DNA of 64,000 nucleotides from Gracilibacillus caseinilyticus. Lineage in GTDB: Bacteria; Bacillota; Bacilli; Bacillales; Amphibacillaceae. The notes beneath the pieces are model-generated. The model worked only from the letters and a program-made list of their open reading frames with translations. It ran no database searches and was not told the DNA's origin. Below are positions 1 to 8,978 of this stretch, in pieces. A program made the position numbers and the translations under genes. Position 1 is the first letter of the stretch. Every line of letters begins with the position of its first letter. The stretch is taken from assembly GCF_022919115.1 (NCBI RefSeq), contig NZ_CP095072.1, positions 2,914,001 to 2,978,000 on the forward strand. Direction: 5' to 3'.

Positions 1-1
1 C

Positions 2-394
2 AGTGATTTCGAGAAATGGGCCGATTTAGTTCCTGGTTATATCGAGCATCGTGTGCAAGATGATTATCGCTCTGTCTGGAAATTTAAAGGCGAAGTAGCG
101 AAAATCCACAAAACAATTACGCTCTATATTACTATTACCAAATGGGAAAAACCAAATTGTGTCAGCTTTTCTTTACAGGATAAAAGTAAAAACATTGTCG
201 GTGAAGGATGTTTTAAGGCAAATGCTGAAGATGGAAAACATACAGATGTGACAGGAAGTTTGACGATCACAGCCAACGGTATCCTAGGACCAATGGTAAA
301 CGGCGTCATGAAAACATTCATTCCTAAAACAACCATTGAATTTACTGAAGAGGTAGCGAATCGAATGGTTGAAGAATCAGCTGTATCGAAGTAG
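2..394 (+). CDS. SRPBCC / CoxG-like protein, 5'-truncated by window edge
   Basis: The reading frame is open from the first bases of the window, so this is the C-terminal part (about 130 residues) of a longer gene whose start lies outside. Residues such as the GEGCFKANAEDGKHTDVTGSL stretch and the closing GPMVNGVMKTFIPKTTIEF segment resemble the last beta-strands and long C-terminal helix of START-like SRPBCC proteins of the CoxG (carbon monoxide dehydrogenase subunit G) type. These bind hydrophobic ligands in a cavity; the specific role in Bacillaceae is unknown. A GTG at 53 could start a shorter product but has no convincing ribosome-binding site, and the upstream frame encodes plausible family sequence. 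A terminator hairpin follows directly. Confidence 0.6.
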   Translation, partial: SDFEKWADLVPGYIEHRVQDDYRSVWKFKGEVAKIHKTITLYITITKWEKPNCVSFSLQDKSKNIVGEGCFKANAEDGKHTDVTGSLTITANGILGPMVNGVMKTFIPKTTIEFTEEVANRMVEESAVSK

Positions 395-400
395 CTACAT

Positions 401-440
401 ATCCCTTATCCAGAAAAAGGATAAGGGATTTACTTGTTTT
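401..440 (+). terminator. Rho-independent terminator after the SRPBCC gene
   Basis: Perfect 11-bp stem ATCCCTTATCC (401-411) / GGATAAGGGAT (419-429) with a 7-nt loop, followed by a T-rich stretch ending in TTTTTT. Confidence 0.8.
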
Positions 441-512
441 TTGATTCAAAATGTAATATATTGAACTTTTTGGGGTATATGTTTTGCAAAACGAAGAAAG
501 GGGTTTATCAAC

Positions 513-1940
513 ATGAGTACTACTGAACAAATTGCCTCCAAAATTGTTGAATGGGGAAATTTAGTTTTATGGGATTACGTTCTGATTTATTTATTAATTG
601 GAGCCGGATTATTTTTTACGTTACGTTCTAAATTCGTTCAGTTCCGATTATTCGGAGACATGTTTCGTGTTCTTTCAGAGGAAGCGGTTGAACAGAGTGG
701 TAAAAAAGGTACCAATGCATTCCAGGCATTTAGTATTTCGATTGCATCAAGAGTTGGAACCGGTAACTTGGCAGGTGTCGCATTAGCTGTTGCACTTGGT
801 GGTCCGGGCGCTGTATTTTGGATGTGGATAATTGCATTAGTAGGTATGGCAACAGCCTTTATCGAAAGTACGCTTGCACAGGTATACAAGGTGCCGGATA
901 AAGACGGTTTTCGTGGCGGACCAGCTTATTATATGGAGAAAGCTTTGGGTCAAAAATGGATGGGGATTTTATTTTCCATCTTAATCACGTTTACATTCGG
1001 ATTTATTTTTAATGCCGTTCAGGCGAACACAATATCTGCTGCTGTAGAAGAAGCATTTAACATCGATAAAGTGTGGACAGGTATTGTATTAGTGATTTTG
1101 GCAGGTATTATTATTTTTGGTGGCATTAAACGTATTGCAACTGTATCGGGAGTACTTGTGCCAATCATGGCTGTTATTTATATGGCTGTTGGTTTTTACG
1201 TTGTATTCACAAATATTACGGCGTTACCAGAGATTTTTATGCTAATCATCAAAAACGCTTTCGGATTAGAAGAAGTGTTTGGTGGGGGAGCGGGTGCCGC
1301 AATGATGTATGGTATTCGCCGAGGACTATTCTCTAATGAAGCCGGTATGGGTAGTGCGCCTAACGCAGCGGCTACAGCAGGCGTCAATCACCCGGTTAAG
1401 CAAGGTTTAGTTCAATCTCTGGCTGTATTTTTTGATACGATTGTCATTTGTAGTTTAACCGCGTTTATTATTATTCTGTACGATAATGTTGGTCAATCGT
1501 CAGCTGATGGTATCCAGTTAACACAAGTTGCTCTCAGTGCGCAAGTAGGGGAATGGGCATCGATCTTCCTGGCGCTTGTGATTTTCTTCTTTGCATTCAG
1601 TTCCGTGATCGGGAACTATTACTATGGTGAAACAAATGTGAGCTTTATGAATCCAAAAGGGGTATGGCTTAATGTTTACCGAGTAGTAGTACTAGCGATG
1701 GTTATGTTCGGATCACTTGCTTCGATTCAATTGGTATGGAATATGGCAGACTTATTCATGGCAATGATGGCAGTGGTTAACTTGATTGCTATTCTGTTAT
1801 TAAGTAAAATTGCGTTCGATGTATTGCGCGATTACACGCAACAGAAAAAACAAGGCAAAGACCCGGTGTTCCACTATAAGAATGTAGAAGGATTAAAAAA
1901 TGTTTCCTGGTGGGGAGCACAGGACGAAAAGCAAAAATAG
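513..1940 (+). CDS. Sodium:alanine/glycine symporter (AGCS family)
   Basis: 475-residue polytopic membrane protein of the alanine or glycine:cation symporter family (AlsT/GlnT/YrbD type in Bacillus). It imports small amino acids such as alanine, glycine or glutamine with Na+. Seen in sequence: about 11 hydrophobic segments, the SRVGTGNLAGVA and GGPGAVFWMW motifs near residues 86-110, and the GSAPNAAATAGVNHP signature around residue 285. The length is typical. The ATG at 513 follows a GAAAGGGG ribosome-binding site. The gene stands alone between terminators, so its substrate cannot be inferred from neighbours. The Na+ coupling would fit a halotolerant organism, but that is only suggestive. Confidence 0.93.
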   Translation: MSTTEQIASKIVEWGNLVLWDYVLIYLLIGAGLFFTLRSKFVQFRLFGDMFRVLSEEAVEQSGKKGTNAFQAFSISIASRVGTGNLAGVALAVALGGPGAVFWMWIIALVGMATAFIESTLAQVYKVPDKDGFRGGPAYYMEKALGQKWMGILFSILITFTFGFIFNAVQANTISAAVEEAFNIDKVWTGIVLVILAGIIIFGGIKRIATVSGVLVPIMAVIYMAVGFYVVFTNITALPEIFMLIIKNAFGLEEVFGGGAGAAMMYGIRRGLFSNEAGMGSAPNAAATAGVNHPVKQGLVQSLAVFFDTIVICSLTAFIIILYDNVGQSSADGIQLTQVALSAQVGEWASIFLALVIFFFAFSSVIGNYYYGETNVSFMNPKGVWLNVYRVVVLAMVMFGSLASIQLVWNMADLFMAMMAVVNLIAILLLSKIAFDVLRDYTQQKKQGKDPVFHYKNVEGLKNVSWWGAQDEKQK

Positions 1941-1961
1941 AATATGAATGACACAACTTAA

Positions 1962-1999
1962 CCGCAAGGACCAAATAATAGGAGTCCTTGCGGTTTTTG
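1962..1999 (+). terminator. Rho-independent terminator of the AGCS gene
   Basis: Stem CCGCAAGGAC / GTCCTTGCGG with a short A/T loop, followed by TTTTTG. Confidence 0.85.
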
Positions 2000-2123
2000 T
2001 ATGAACATAAGTGAGAACCCGGGATTACCATCATTTCTAGCCACAGTTAGATGAAAATCATATAACGATATAAAGCTCATCGTTTCCCTGAAGTAAAGGT
2101 GCATTGTTATGAATCATGCCTTG

Positions 2124-2333
2124 TCATTTGTCCCTTTTCTCCAATATCCGGTCACTTATGGATTTATTTTCATTTATGAATTTTTTGTGTATATGGTGCA
2201 ATAGATAGACAGCTCTTATCATCAAAGCTAACATTAGACTAATAGCAATGGATGGGAGATAAACGCTGATCCCTAAAATAATTAGCAGATAGCCTACGAA
2301 TAAAATGAACAAAAATAACAAAAGGGTATACAT
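2124..2333 (-). CDS. Small membrane protein, unknown
   Basis: 69-residue protein with two hydrophobic stretches (about residues 2-22 and 25-40) and a charged, Lys/Glu-rich C-terminus. The start is placed at the ATG at 2333 because GAAGGAGGT lies just upstream; a longer frame to 2414 exists but would run through this ribosome-binding site and the terminator of the sulfatase operon. No family recognised. It lies downstream of the sulfatase gene on the same strand but beyond that operon's terminator, so co-expression is uncertain. Confidence 0.5.
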   Translation of the reverse strand: MYTLLLFLFILFVGYLLIILGISVYLPSIAISLMLALMIRAVYLLHHIHKKFINENKSISDRILEKRDK

Positions 2334-2404
2334 TCCTGCACCTCCTTCTTCTATATCATTATAAAAGATAAGGGCAATCATTTCTACCTGCTTCGAGTAC
2401 ACAA

Positions 2405-2431
2405 AAAAGGGCATCCCATATGAGAATACCC
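2405..2431 (-). terminator. Terminator of the sulfatase operon
   Basis: On the minus strand an 11-bp stem with several G-U pairs (AAGGGTATTCT / GGGATGCCCTT, loop CATAT) is followed by a run of Ts. It lies 17 bp after the sulfatase stop codon. Confidence 0.65.
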
Positions 2432-2447
2432 TTACCTACTTCACGAT

Positions 2448-3938
2448 TTAGTTGTCACTTTTAAGATATCCTTTTGAAGCAAGTTCATTCGCATATTTCT
2501 GCTCCAGCTGTTCAGCACCCTCTGCTCTTCCGGTTTTCCGTAAGTGGCTGAGGTAGCGGATTAAATCTTCGGTTTTGGCATGATACGGTCCGCCTTCTTT
2601 CATCACTGTCCACATCGGATCTGTATCGTACTTCATCGTGAACATCATATCATCATGCCATTGGTTCAGAAGGTAGACGGCATCTTTACATAAATCTCGA
2701 CGTTCTTCAGCCAGGTTGTGTTGTTCATAAGGATCATTATCGAGATCAAACAGCATTTCCTTATCAAACAGGTGAAAGCCGTCGTGGTACGTGCGAATAT
2801 ATAGCCAGTTGTCAAAGCGGACACTTCGTTGACAGACATGGGCATTTTGGGAGAAGACCAAAAACGCTCGATCAGCGGAGCTACCGTTTCTCAGGACCGA
2901 AGCATAGCTTTGTCCGTCCCAGGTCGGGCGCTGTTCCTCTTCCAATAGATCTGCAATAGTGGGTAACAGGTCCAGATGATAATGAAGGCCATCATCAACA
3001 TGATTTGCTTGTAAACCTGGCCATCGAATAATCATTGGTAAACGACAAGTCATTTGGTCAGCTGTACCATGTTCTGCATATATGCCAAGTTCGCCCAGGT
3101 TTTCACCATGATCTGCGGTTATGATAATCACCGTATCTTCTAAAATGTTCGCTTTATCCATTTGATTGAAAATTTCTCCTATATGGTCGTCCATATAACG
3201 TAATCCAGTATCATATCCATCGATCACTCTTCTTAGTCCTGCCATATCGGTAATCTCACCTGGATGACGAGGAAAGGATGGGTTATCATAGTTATCATAC
3301 ATATTGATTTCTCTGGCAGAATGTGGACCAATACTTTGTAAATGCTGCTTTAGTACATCTTCCGATAACCAAGCTGGAAGCGACTCATTTTCAAAGGGAT
3401 TACCGTAATCTTCCGGTGCCCGGTATGGAGTATGAGGATCCCAATAATTTACATACAAAAACCAATCTTCCTCTCCACTATTACGTTCGAGCCAATCTAA
3501 TACAATGGGAGTGATTTCTTCAGCCGACTCATCACCGGTTTTTCCCGTGTTATACATTTCGGTGAAGCCGGCATAAAATTGCCAGGAAGCATGTCGTTCT
3601 GCAAATGGACTGATAAGTGCTGTTTTCATACCGTTACGGCGGAAAATAGTTGGAAAACTATCAGATTTTAATCGGTCGTGAAACTCTCGCTCTTTACCTT
3701 CTATCCTCATATCTCCGGCAGTGCCGCCATGACCGATATTTCCAGTATGGATACCGAATTGGCCGGTCATAAGCGCGTTTCTGGATGGTGCACAAGGTGC
3801 GTCTGTTGTGTAATAATTCGTAAAGCGTACTCCTTCATTGGCAATACGGTCGATATTCGGTGTTGTCTCACGATGATATCCGTAACATCCTAAATGATCA
3901 GCTCTCGTAGAATCTAAATCTAACAATAATACACGCAT
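2448..3938 (-). CDS. Cytoplasmic type I (S1) sulfatase
   Basis: 496-residue arylsulfatase-like enzyme that hydrolyses sulfate esters, probably on a sugar. Residues 49-53 are C-A-P-S-R followed by ALMTGQ: the C-x-P-S-R signature whose Cys is converted to formylglycine by FGE or an anaerobic maturase. An N-terminal metal-binding block (DLDSTRADHLGCYGY, residues 7-21) and a C-terminal ITADHGENLGE block supply the other catalytic residues. The start is the ATG at 3938 with a GGAGG ribosome-binding site; the frame extends 35 codons upstream into the esterase gene but without family sequence. No signal peptide is visible, so it should act inside the cell on an imported substrate. It is the last gene of the sugar operon. 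No maturase gene lies in the window, and the precise substrate cannot be told. Confidence 0.9.
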   Translation of the reverse strand: MRVLLLDLDSTRADHLGCYGYHRETTPNIDRIANEGVRFTNYYTTDAPCAPSRNALMTGQFGIHTGNIGHGGTAGDMRIEGKEREFHDRLKSDSFPTIFRRNGMKTALISPFAERHASWQFYAGFTEMYNTGKTGDESAEEITPIVLDWLERNSGEEDWFLYVNYWDPHTPYRAPEDYGNPFENESLPAWLSEDVLKQHLQSIGPHSAREINMYDNYDNPSFPRHPGEITDMAGLRRVIDGYDTGLRYMDDHIGEIFNQMDKANILEDTVIIITADHGENLGELGIYAEHGTADQMTCRLPMIIRWPGLQANHVDDGLHYHLDLLPTIADLLEEEQRPTWDGQSYASVLRNGSSADRAFLVFSQNAHVCQRSVRFDNWLYIRTYHDGFHLFDKEMLFDLDNDPYEQHNLAEERRDLCKDAVYLLNQWHDDMMFTMKYDTDPMWTVMKEGGPYHAKTEDLIRYLSHLRKTGRAEGAEQLEQKYANELASKGYLKSDN

Positions 3939-3981
3939 GATTTGCCTCCATTTCAATGAATGTATTCGTTCACATTTTGAT

Positions 3982-4677
3982 CTATGTGTTATATAACCAC
4001 CAGTAAAGTTCTTTCGTTTCATATGCCGCAACCCACGAATCATGTCCTACCTCCGGATAAACGGTGAGTTGAACATTGGCACCAAGTTGTTGAAGATTAG
4101 TCACGATCTGTTTCGTTTCATCAATCGGAACCACTTCATCCAGGGCGCCGTGAAATGCCCAAATCGGCAAATGCTTTAGTTTGACTAATGCATGCTGCAC
4201 CTGCTCTTCTGAATAAATCTCATGAAATGACCCTTTTCGGTGAGTGGGAAGGGTGATGGAACCACATACAGGTGCCATAGCGTGAAAAAGGTCAGGGTAT
4301 TGCAGTGCCAAATTCCAGGCTCCGATTCCTCCCATACTCATGCCTGTTAAGCAGATGCTGTTGACATCAATCTCATATTCGTTTGTAATAAAATCTATGA
4401 ACAGCTTCAAATCTGTTAGATGCTCTGTCCAGTAAGAATCCTGCGGACATTGAGGTGACACTGTCACAAATGGGAAGTCGTGAAAATCCTTTTGATCTAA
4501 AAGTTTTGGCAGTCCATGTTGCTTCAGTAACGCCAAATCATAACCACGTTCGCCCGCACCGTGTAAAAAAAGCAATAGCGGATATTTACACGGTCCTTCC
4601 AATATATATCGATCTGGTACATGGACGAGATAGGGGAGAGGGGTGGAACCACCGGTAAATATCATTTCTTTTTGCAA
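3982..4677 (-). CDS. Alpha/beta-hydrolase (carboxylesterase / CE1-like)
   Basis: 231-residue serine hydrolase of the dienelactone hydrolase/prolyl oligopeptidase-like group that includes carbohydrate esterases. The triad is visible: Ser114 in G-M-S-M-G-G, Asp180 in HGALDEVVP and His212 in EVGHDSW; an oxyanion-hole motif FLHGAGERG lies at 37-45. No signal peptide, so it is cytoplasmic. It sits between the LacI regulator (16 bp upstream) and the sulfatase (43 bp downstream), which suggests removal of acyl groups from the same imported saccharide that the sulfatase desulfates. Acetyl- or feruloyl-esterase activity is possible; the sequence alone does not decide. Confidence 0.85.
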   Translation of the reverse strand: MQKEMIFTGGSTPLPYLVHVPDRYILEGPCKYPLLLFLHGAGERGYDLALLKQHGLPKLLDQKDFHDFPFVTVSPQCPQDSYWTEHLTDLKLFIDFITNEYEIDVNSICLTGMSMGGIGAWNLALQYPDLFHAMAPVCGSITLPTHRKGSFHEIYSEEQVQHALVKLKHLPIWAFHGALDEVVPIDETKQIVTNLQQLGANVQLTVYPEVGHDSWVAAYETKELYWWLYNT

Positions 4678-4693
4678 GAGCTATCACCCTTTT

Positions 4694-5689
4694 TTATTGT
4701 TTTTTTAGCATAACGGATTTTCGTTCGATTAACTCAGTTGATAATTTGTAATGGCTGTTAATATTCTTTCCTTCTAATAGTTGAAAAATGAGATGTACAG
4801 CTAAAGCACCTACCTCATACTTTGGTTGTTTGATCGTGGTTAAAGGCGGGTGTACGTATTCAGCCAATTGAATGTCATCAAAGCCGATAATCGAGATATC
4901 CTCCGGTATCCGAATATTTTTCTCCTGGAAAGCTTGTAAACCACCTATTGCCATTTCATCATTCCCATAAAAAATCGCATCAGGCAGTTCCCCTTGGGCG
5001 ATTAATAATTTCGTTGCTTTATATCCACCTTCTTTGGTGAAATATCCAATTGAGTTCCATTTTGAATGACTAGGCAGTTGATATTGCTCCAACGCCTGTT
5101 TGTAGCCATCGAATCGTTTCTGGTTATCAAGCGAGGCACTAGGTCCGCCAATATAAGCAATATTTTCGTGACCGTGCTTAATGAGACATTCTGTTGCGAT
5201 GAAACCGCCTTCTGTATTATCTACTTCAACATGGTAAACATTTTCATCTATTAAGTCCCGGTCGAGAACAATCACGGGAAAACCAGCTTGTGCTGATTCG
5301 ATTGTAATCGCGTCACTAATGTTGTGGGCGAGTATTATCGCACCATCGACCCGTTTTTCCTTCAGGAATTTGACTGCTGTCGATTGTTGATCACCGATGG
5401 AACTGCATGCAATCAAATCAAAGCCGTTGGCAGTGGTCACATCTTGTACTCCTTTAATCAATTCCGAATAATATGGGCCGGATAAATCACTGAGAATCAA
5501 TGCAATCGTATTTGTTTTGGTTCTTTTTAAATCAGAAGCGATACCATTTTTCTTATAGTTGAGTTGTCTTGCTGCTTCTTCGACTCGCTCCTTCGTCGCT
5601 GTACTAATGCGTTTACTGTTATTAAGTGCATAGGAGGCAGTGGATACTGCCACACCTGCTAATTTTGCTACATCTTTAATCGTTGCCAT
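4694..5689 (-). CDS. LacI-family transcriptional regulator of the sugar locus
   Basis: 331 residues, normal for the family. The N-terminal helix-turn-helix MATIKDVAKLAGVAVSTASYA is followed by the hinge and a periplasmic-binding-protein-like sugar domain (about residues 60-331; GxDDIQLAEYVHPPLTTI block near the C-terminus). The start is the ATG at 5689 with GGAGGAAAGACA upstream; an in-frame upstream ATG lacks a site. It lies inside the operon, between permease and esterase genes. The likely operators are the two GAAACGTTTC palindromes in the 8766-9058 divergent region, since LacI-type proteins bind palindromes with a central CG. Binding is inferred. Confidence 0.93.
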   Translation of the reverse strand: MATIKDVAKLAGVAVSTASYALNNSKRISTATKERVEEAARQLNYKKNGIASDLKRTKTNTIALILSDLSGPYYSELIKGVQDVTTANGFDLIACSSIGDQQSTAVKFLKEKRVDGAIILAHNISDAITIESAQAGFPVIVLDRDLIDENVYHVEVDNTEGGFIATECLIKHGHENIAYIGGPSASLDNQKRFDGYKQALEQYQLPSHSKWNSIGYFTKEGGYKATKLLIAQGELPDAIFYGNDEMAIGGLQAFQEKNIRIPEDISIIGFDDIQLAEYVHPPLTTIKQPKYEVGALAVHLIFQLLEGKNINSHYKLSTELIERKSVMLKKQ

Positions 5690-5757
5690 TGTCTTTCCTC
5701 CATCACTACACAATATATTACCTATATTACGTTATTTGGAATAGATTTTTAAGGGCT

Positions 5758-6579
5758 TTATTTAATTCCAGATACATTAAAGCCTTCGATGATGTATTTC
5801 TGGAAGATAGTAAAAATGATAAGAATCGGCAGTACCATGAATGTAGAACCTGCCATTTGCAGTCCATAATTGGTTACATTCTGATCCTGCAATAATGCAA
5901 GTCCGACGGATAACGTGTACAATGCTTCATCATTGGCGACAATCAGTGGCCATAGGAAACTGTTCCATGCACCGATAAAGGTTAAGATCACCTGAACTGC
6001 TAATATCGGCATCGATAGTGGAATGATTATCCTGGTGAAAATGTAAAATTCACCAGCGCCATCCAAGCGCGCTGCCTCTATTAGATCGTCTGGAATGGTT
6101 ACCATAAACTGTCGGATTAAGAAAATGTTAAAAGCGGCAATCAAACCGGGCAGGATAATCCCGCTCATTGTATTGGTTAAACCCATTTCATTTAATAGTA
6201 AATAGGTCGGGATCATCGTCACTTGACCGGGCAGCATCATTGTAAGTAACACGACAATAAACCAGGCCTCCTTACCTTTGAACTGAAATTTCCCAAAGCC
6301 GTAACCTGCCATTGTGTTTAAAAATAAGCCAATCATCGAACATGCGACGATAATCAGAGTATTGATTAAATAGACATCAAAATTCAAGTTTTGAAATAAA
6401 TGGACGTAATGCTCTATCGTTGGATCCTGTGGAAAAAGGGTAGGGGGAATGCTCAGTACTTCCCGCTCTGTTTTGAATGAACTTAACACCATCCAGATGA
6501 ATGGAAGCGAGACGAGCAATCCGCCAACTGTCATAATGGCAAGTACAATTGTTTTTTCCAATTTATTTCGTATATACAC
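5758..6579 (-). CDS. CUT1 carbohydrate ABC transporter permease (MalG-type)
   Basis: 273-residue inner-membrane permease with about six transmembrane helices and the EAA loop characteristic of binding-protein-dependent importers (EAARLDGAGEFYIFTRIIIPLSMP, residues near 185). The length and the C-terminal FQKYIIEGFNVSGIK tail are typical of MalG-like carbohydrate permeases. The start is GTG at 6579 preceded by AGGTG; the gap to the upstream permease is 11 bp, indicating tight cotranscription. It partners the MalF-type permease and the binding lipoprotein. No ATPase gene is in the locus. Confidence 0.93.
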   Translation of the reverse strand: MYIRNKLEKTIVLAIMTVGGLLVSLPFIWMVLSSFKTEREVLSIPPTLFPQDPTIEHYVHLFQNLNFDVYLINTLIIVACSMIGLFLNTMAGYGFGKFQFKGKEAWFIVVLLTMMLPGQVTMIPTYLLLNEMGLTNTMSGIILPGLIAAFNIFLIRQFMVTIPDDLIEAARLDGAGEFYIFTRIIIPLSMPILAVQVILTFIGAWNSFLWPLIVANDEALYTLSVGLALLQDQNVTNYGLQMAGSTFMVLPILIIFTIFQKYIIEGFNVSGIK

Positions 6580-6590
6580 AATTGTTCACC

Positions 6591-7469
6591 TCACAGTGTT
6601 TGGTCTGATTTTCTGAATTTAAATTGAACAAGGGTTGCGACAATGATGATCGCAAATAAGATAAACGAAGCGGCAGCACCATATCCAAATTCGTTATATT
6701 GGAACCCTTCCTGATAAATAAACAATGCAATTGAGTTAGTACCATTTAAAGGTCCACCATCTGTCATCACGAACGGCTCTTCAAAGAACTGCAGCCAGCC
6801 GATTAGTGTAGTGACCGTCACAAAGAAAGTAGCAAAACTCATTGATGGAATGGTGATCTTGATTAATTTCTGCCATCTGTTGGCGCCATCAATGTCCGCC
6901 GCTTCATAATATACCCTAGGAATTGCCTGCAGTGCTGCCAGAAAGATAAGCATGCTCACGCCATTACTCTTCCAAACGGCCAGAAGAATCAGTGACAATT
7001 TAGCCACAAGAGGATCTTCTAACCAGGGGACTTTGTCAATATCGACTAACGATAAGAGGTAATTGAATAAGCCGTATTCCTGATTATAAAGAAATCCCCA
7101 AACAACAGCGATGGCGACAATATTAGTAACGGATGGTACGTAATAAATCACTCGAAAGGTAGATGCCAGCCAGCTTCCTATCAGATTGAGGAAAAAGGCA
7201 ATCATAAAGGAGCTTCCAACTGCTAACGGAACCCCGATAATGACATAAAATATGGTGTTACCAATAGATTCAAGAAATTTCTTATCACTAAACAGGTCGG
7301 CATAGTTATCAAAAGCGATAACATTTATTTTGGACCAATTTGCCAATCCGATTAAATTGGTATCCGTAAAGCTAATGCCGAATGCAATTAAGATCGGTAC
7401 AAATGAAAAAATGATTAACAGCAAAACCGCTGGGCCAATAAATAGAAACGGTGTCCACTTGGACTTCAT
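6591..7469 (-). CDS. CUT1 carbohydrate ABC transporter permease (MalF-type)
   Basis: 292-residue inner-membrane permease with six predicted helices. The conserved EAA-type loop YEAADIDGANRWQKLIKITIP lies around residues 188-208. It starts at an ATG with AGAGGAGG upstream. It forms the heterodimeric channel with the 5758-6579 permease and receives substrate from the 7533-8765 lipoprotein. The family as a whole imports oligosaccharides; the neighbouring sulfatase, esterase and GH3 enzyme suggest a decorated beta-linked di- or oligosaccharide. Confidence 0.93.
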   Translation of the reverse strand: MKSKWTPFLFIGPAVLLLIIFSFVPILIAFGISFTDTNLIGLANWSKINVIAFDNYADLFSDKKFLESIGNTIFYVIIGVPLAVGSSFMIAFFLNLIGSWLASTFRVIYYVPSVTNIVAIAVVWGFLYNQEYGLFNYLLSLVDIDKVPWLEDPLVAKLSLILLAVWKSNGVSMLIFLAALQAIPRVYYEAADIDGANRWQKLIKITIPSMSFATFFVTVTTLIGWLQFFEEPFVMTDGGPLNGTNSIALFIYQEGFQYNEFGYGAAASFILFAIIIVATLVQFKFRKSDQTL

Positions 7470-7532
7470 TCGATTTCCTCCTCTCGTGGATCTACCTGGT
7501 ATGTTGCGAGGAAACCCCTCGCAACTTCCCGG

Positions 7533-8765
7533 TTATCTGTCTAAAATCTCCGCAGCTTTTGTCTGAAATTCTTCGAGCGCTTGATCAATATCCGCTCCTC
7601 CACGATTAATTTCTTCTAAAGAGGTCAATATTTCCTGACCTAGACGCTCGTATTCTGGAATTAACGGTAATGGTTGTGTTGATTTCAGTTGTTCCCCGAA
7701 TGTACTTACCATTTCATCGTCAGCCAGTGCCGGATCTTCCCATGCACTTAAATTGGCAGGTAATTCACTATTTGCTTTATACCATTCCACCTGTGTTTCT
7801 GGATCTGCCATCCAATTGATGAAATCAAGGGACTTGTCGACTTTTTCGGAATTATGGAAGATAGAAAGGTGTGCACCGCCCATCATTGATTTGTTATTTT
7901 CTGCGGATGGCATCAGACGCACATCCCATTTTCCTTCAATATCCGGTGCGCGTTCCTTGATCATTCCGATATCCCATGGTCCGCTAATGAACATTGGTTT
8001 AGAGCCGTCAGAAAAGGCTTGGAAAAATTCCTTGCCTTCACCTGTTTGGGATAATTCTTCTTCATAGAATAAATGGTGCAATTCAATTGCTTCTTTAAAT
8101 CCTTTTGATTGGAAGTTGTCTGCACCGTTTCCGATTTCATAATTCCATCCTTGTTCCCAAGCAAGAATAAAAGGGAACTGTGGATCGGTGGTAGGTAAAT
8201 CAATTGCATACTGTTCATCCCCGCGAGCGGCTAATTGTCTTGATGCATTAATCATTTCATCCCAAGTAGCCGGACCTTCCGGGTAGCCAACATCCGCTAA
8301 AATATCCGTACGATAGAATAATGCCCTCGTATCGACATACCATGGAATACCAATCGTTTGCTCTTTATATTTCGTCGTACCTATTGCGCTCTCATAAAAA
8401 TTGTCATCAGCAAGATTATCATAATCATCCAGATACTCTGTCAGGTCGAGAAATGTACTAGCCTCTGCGAATTCTGCAACCCATGTGGTACCAATTTGTA
8501 ATACATCCGGACCTTCTCCAGACGCAACAGCAGTTAATAACTTATCATGCGCATTGTCCCAAGGAATGACCTGGACATCAACGTTGACACCAGCTTCTTC
8601 TTCATATTGTGGAACAAAATCTTTTAAAGCTTTCGACATTGTCCAGACTGTAATCGTATTTTCATCCGATGATCCTCCTTCCGTTGTCGAATCATCAGAA
8701 CATGCAGCAACAAATAAAATGAAACCAAACATTAACGCTAACATCAGCTTTTTAGTGGTTAACAA
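7533..8765 (-). CDS. Extracellular sugar-binding lipoprotein (CUT1 solute-binding protein)
   Basis: 410 residues. The start is read as TTG at 8765 because AGGAG lies 8 nt upstream and the resulting N-terminus is a classic lipoprotein signal: two Lys, a hydrophobic core and lipobox V19-A20-A21-C22. Upstream in-frame codons run through the operator/promoter and are not coding. After a Ser/Asp/Gly-rich linker comes a type-1 solute-binding domain (NTITVWTMSKALKDFVPQYEEE...; FISGPWDIGMIKERAPDIEGKW around residue 275). It captures the sugar at the outer membrane face and hands it to the two permeases. It is the first gene of the six-gene operon, 77 bp downstream of an operator overlapping its promoter. 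Confidence 0.93.
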   Translation of the reverse strand: MLTTKKLMLALMFGFILFVAACSDDSTTEGGSSDENTITVWTMSKALKDFVPQYEEEAGVNVDVQVIPWDNAHDKLLTAVASGEGPDVLQIGTTWVAEFAEASTFLDLTEYLDDYDNLADDNFYESAIGTTKYKEQTIGIPWYVDTRALFYRTDILADVGYPEGPATWDEMINASRQLAARGDEQYAIDLPTTDPQFPFILAWEQGWNYEIGNGADNFQSKGFKEAIELHHLFYEEELSQTGEGKEFFQAFSDGSKPMFISGPWDIGMIKERAPDIEGKWDVRLMPSAENNKSMMGGAHLSIFHNSEKVDKSLDFINWMADPETQVEWYKANSELPANLSAWEDPALADDEMVSTFGEQLKSTQPLPLIPEYERLGQEILTSLEEINRGGADIDQALEEFQTKAAEILDR

Positions 8766-8841
8766 TTTGATCACTCCTATTGATAGATTTTCGTACATAA
8801 TGTAAAAAACTTTGTGACCTATCACCTCAACATGTAATAGT

Positions 8842-8861
8842 TTGTTGAAACGTTTCGACAA
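8842..8861. promoter_or_regulatory. Operator 1 (LacI-type palindrome) of the sugar operon
   Basis: TTGTTGAAACGTTTCGACAA is a 20-bp near-perfect palindrome (one mismatched pair) around GAAACGTTTC. It starts 5 bp after the -10 box of the minus-strand promoter, covering the probable start of transcription, a repressing position. It does not match the CcpA cre consensus because the conserved G before the half-site is T. Confidence 0.7.
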
Positions 8862-8865
8862 ATCC

Positions 8866-8894
8866 ATTATAAAACAAGATGTAATCGGTTTCAA
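8866..8894 (-). promoter_or_regulatory. Sigma-A promoter of the sulfatase/ABC operon
   Basis: On the minus strand TTGAAA (8889-8894), a 17-bp spacer and a perfect TATAAT (8866-8871). It reads toward the binding-protein gene, with operator 1 immediately downstream. Confidence 0.8.
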
Positions 8895-8978
8895 GTTTTT
8901 TGTAAAAAAATTTATTTTTAATGATTTACATTATGTATTAACTATTAATTGTTATTTAATTAATTTTACAAACAAGTG

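Noticed and set aside
638..889. Antisense frames over strong genes such as the AGCS transporter, ezrA, pyk and polA
   Set aside because: They have no ribosome-binding sites or family features and are shadows of the opposite strand.
3939..4043. Longer N-terminus of the sulfatase
   Set aside because: The extra 35 codons overlap the esterase gene, contain no family sequence, and a GGAGG site sits just before the ATG at 3938.
8766..8894. Longer N-terminus of the binding protein from an ATG at 8894
   Set aside because: It would place the promoter and operator inside the coding region and bury the lipoprotein signal.
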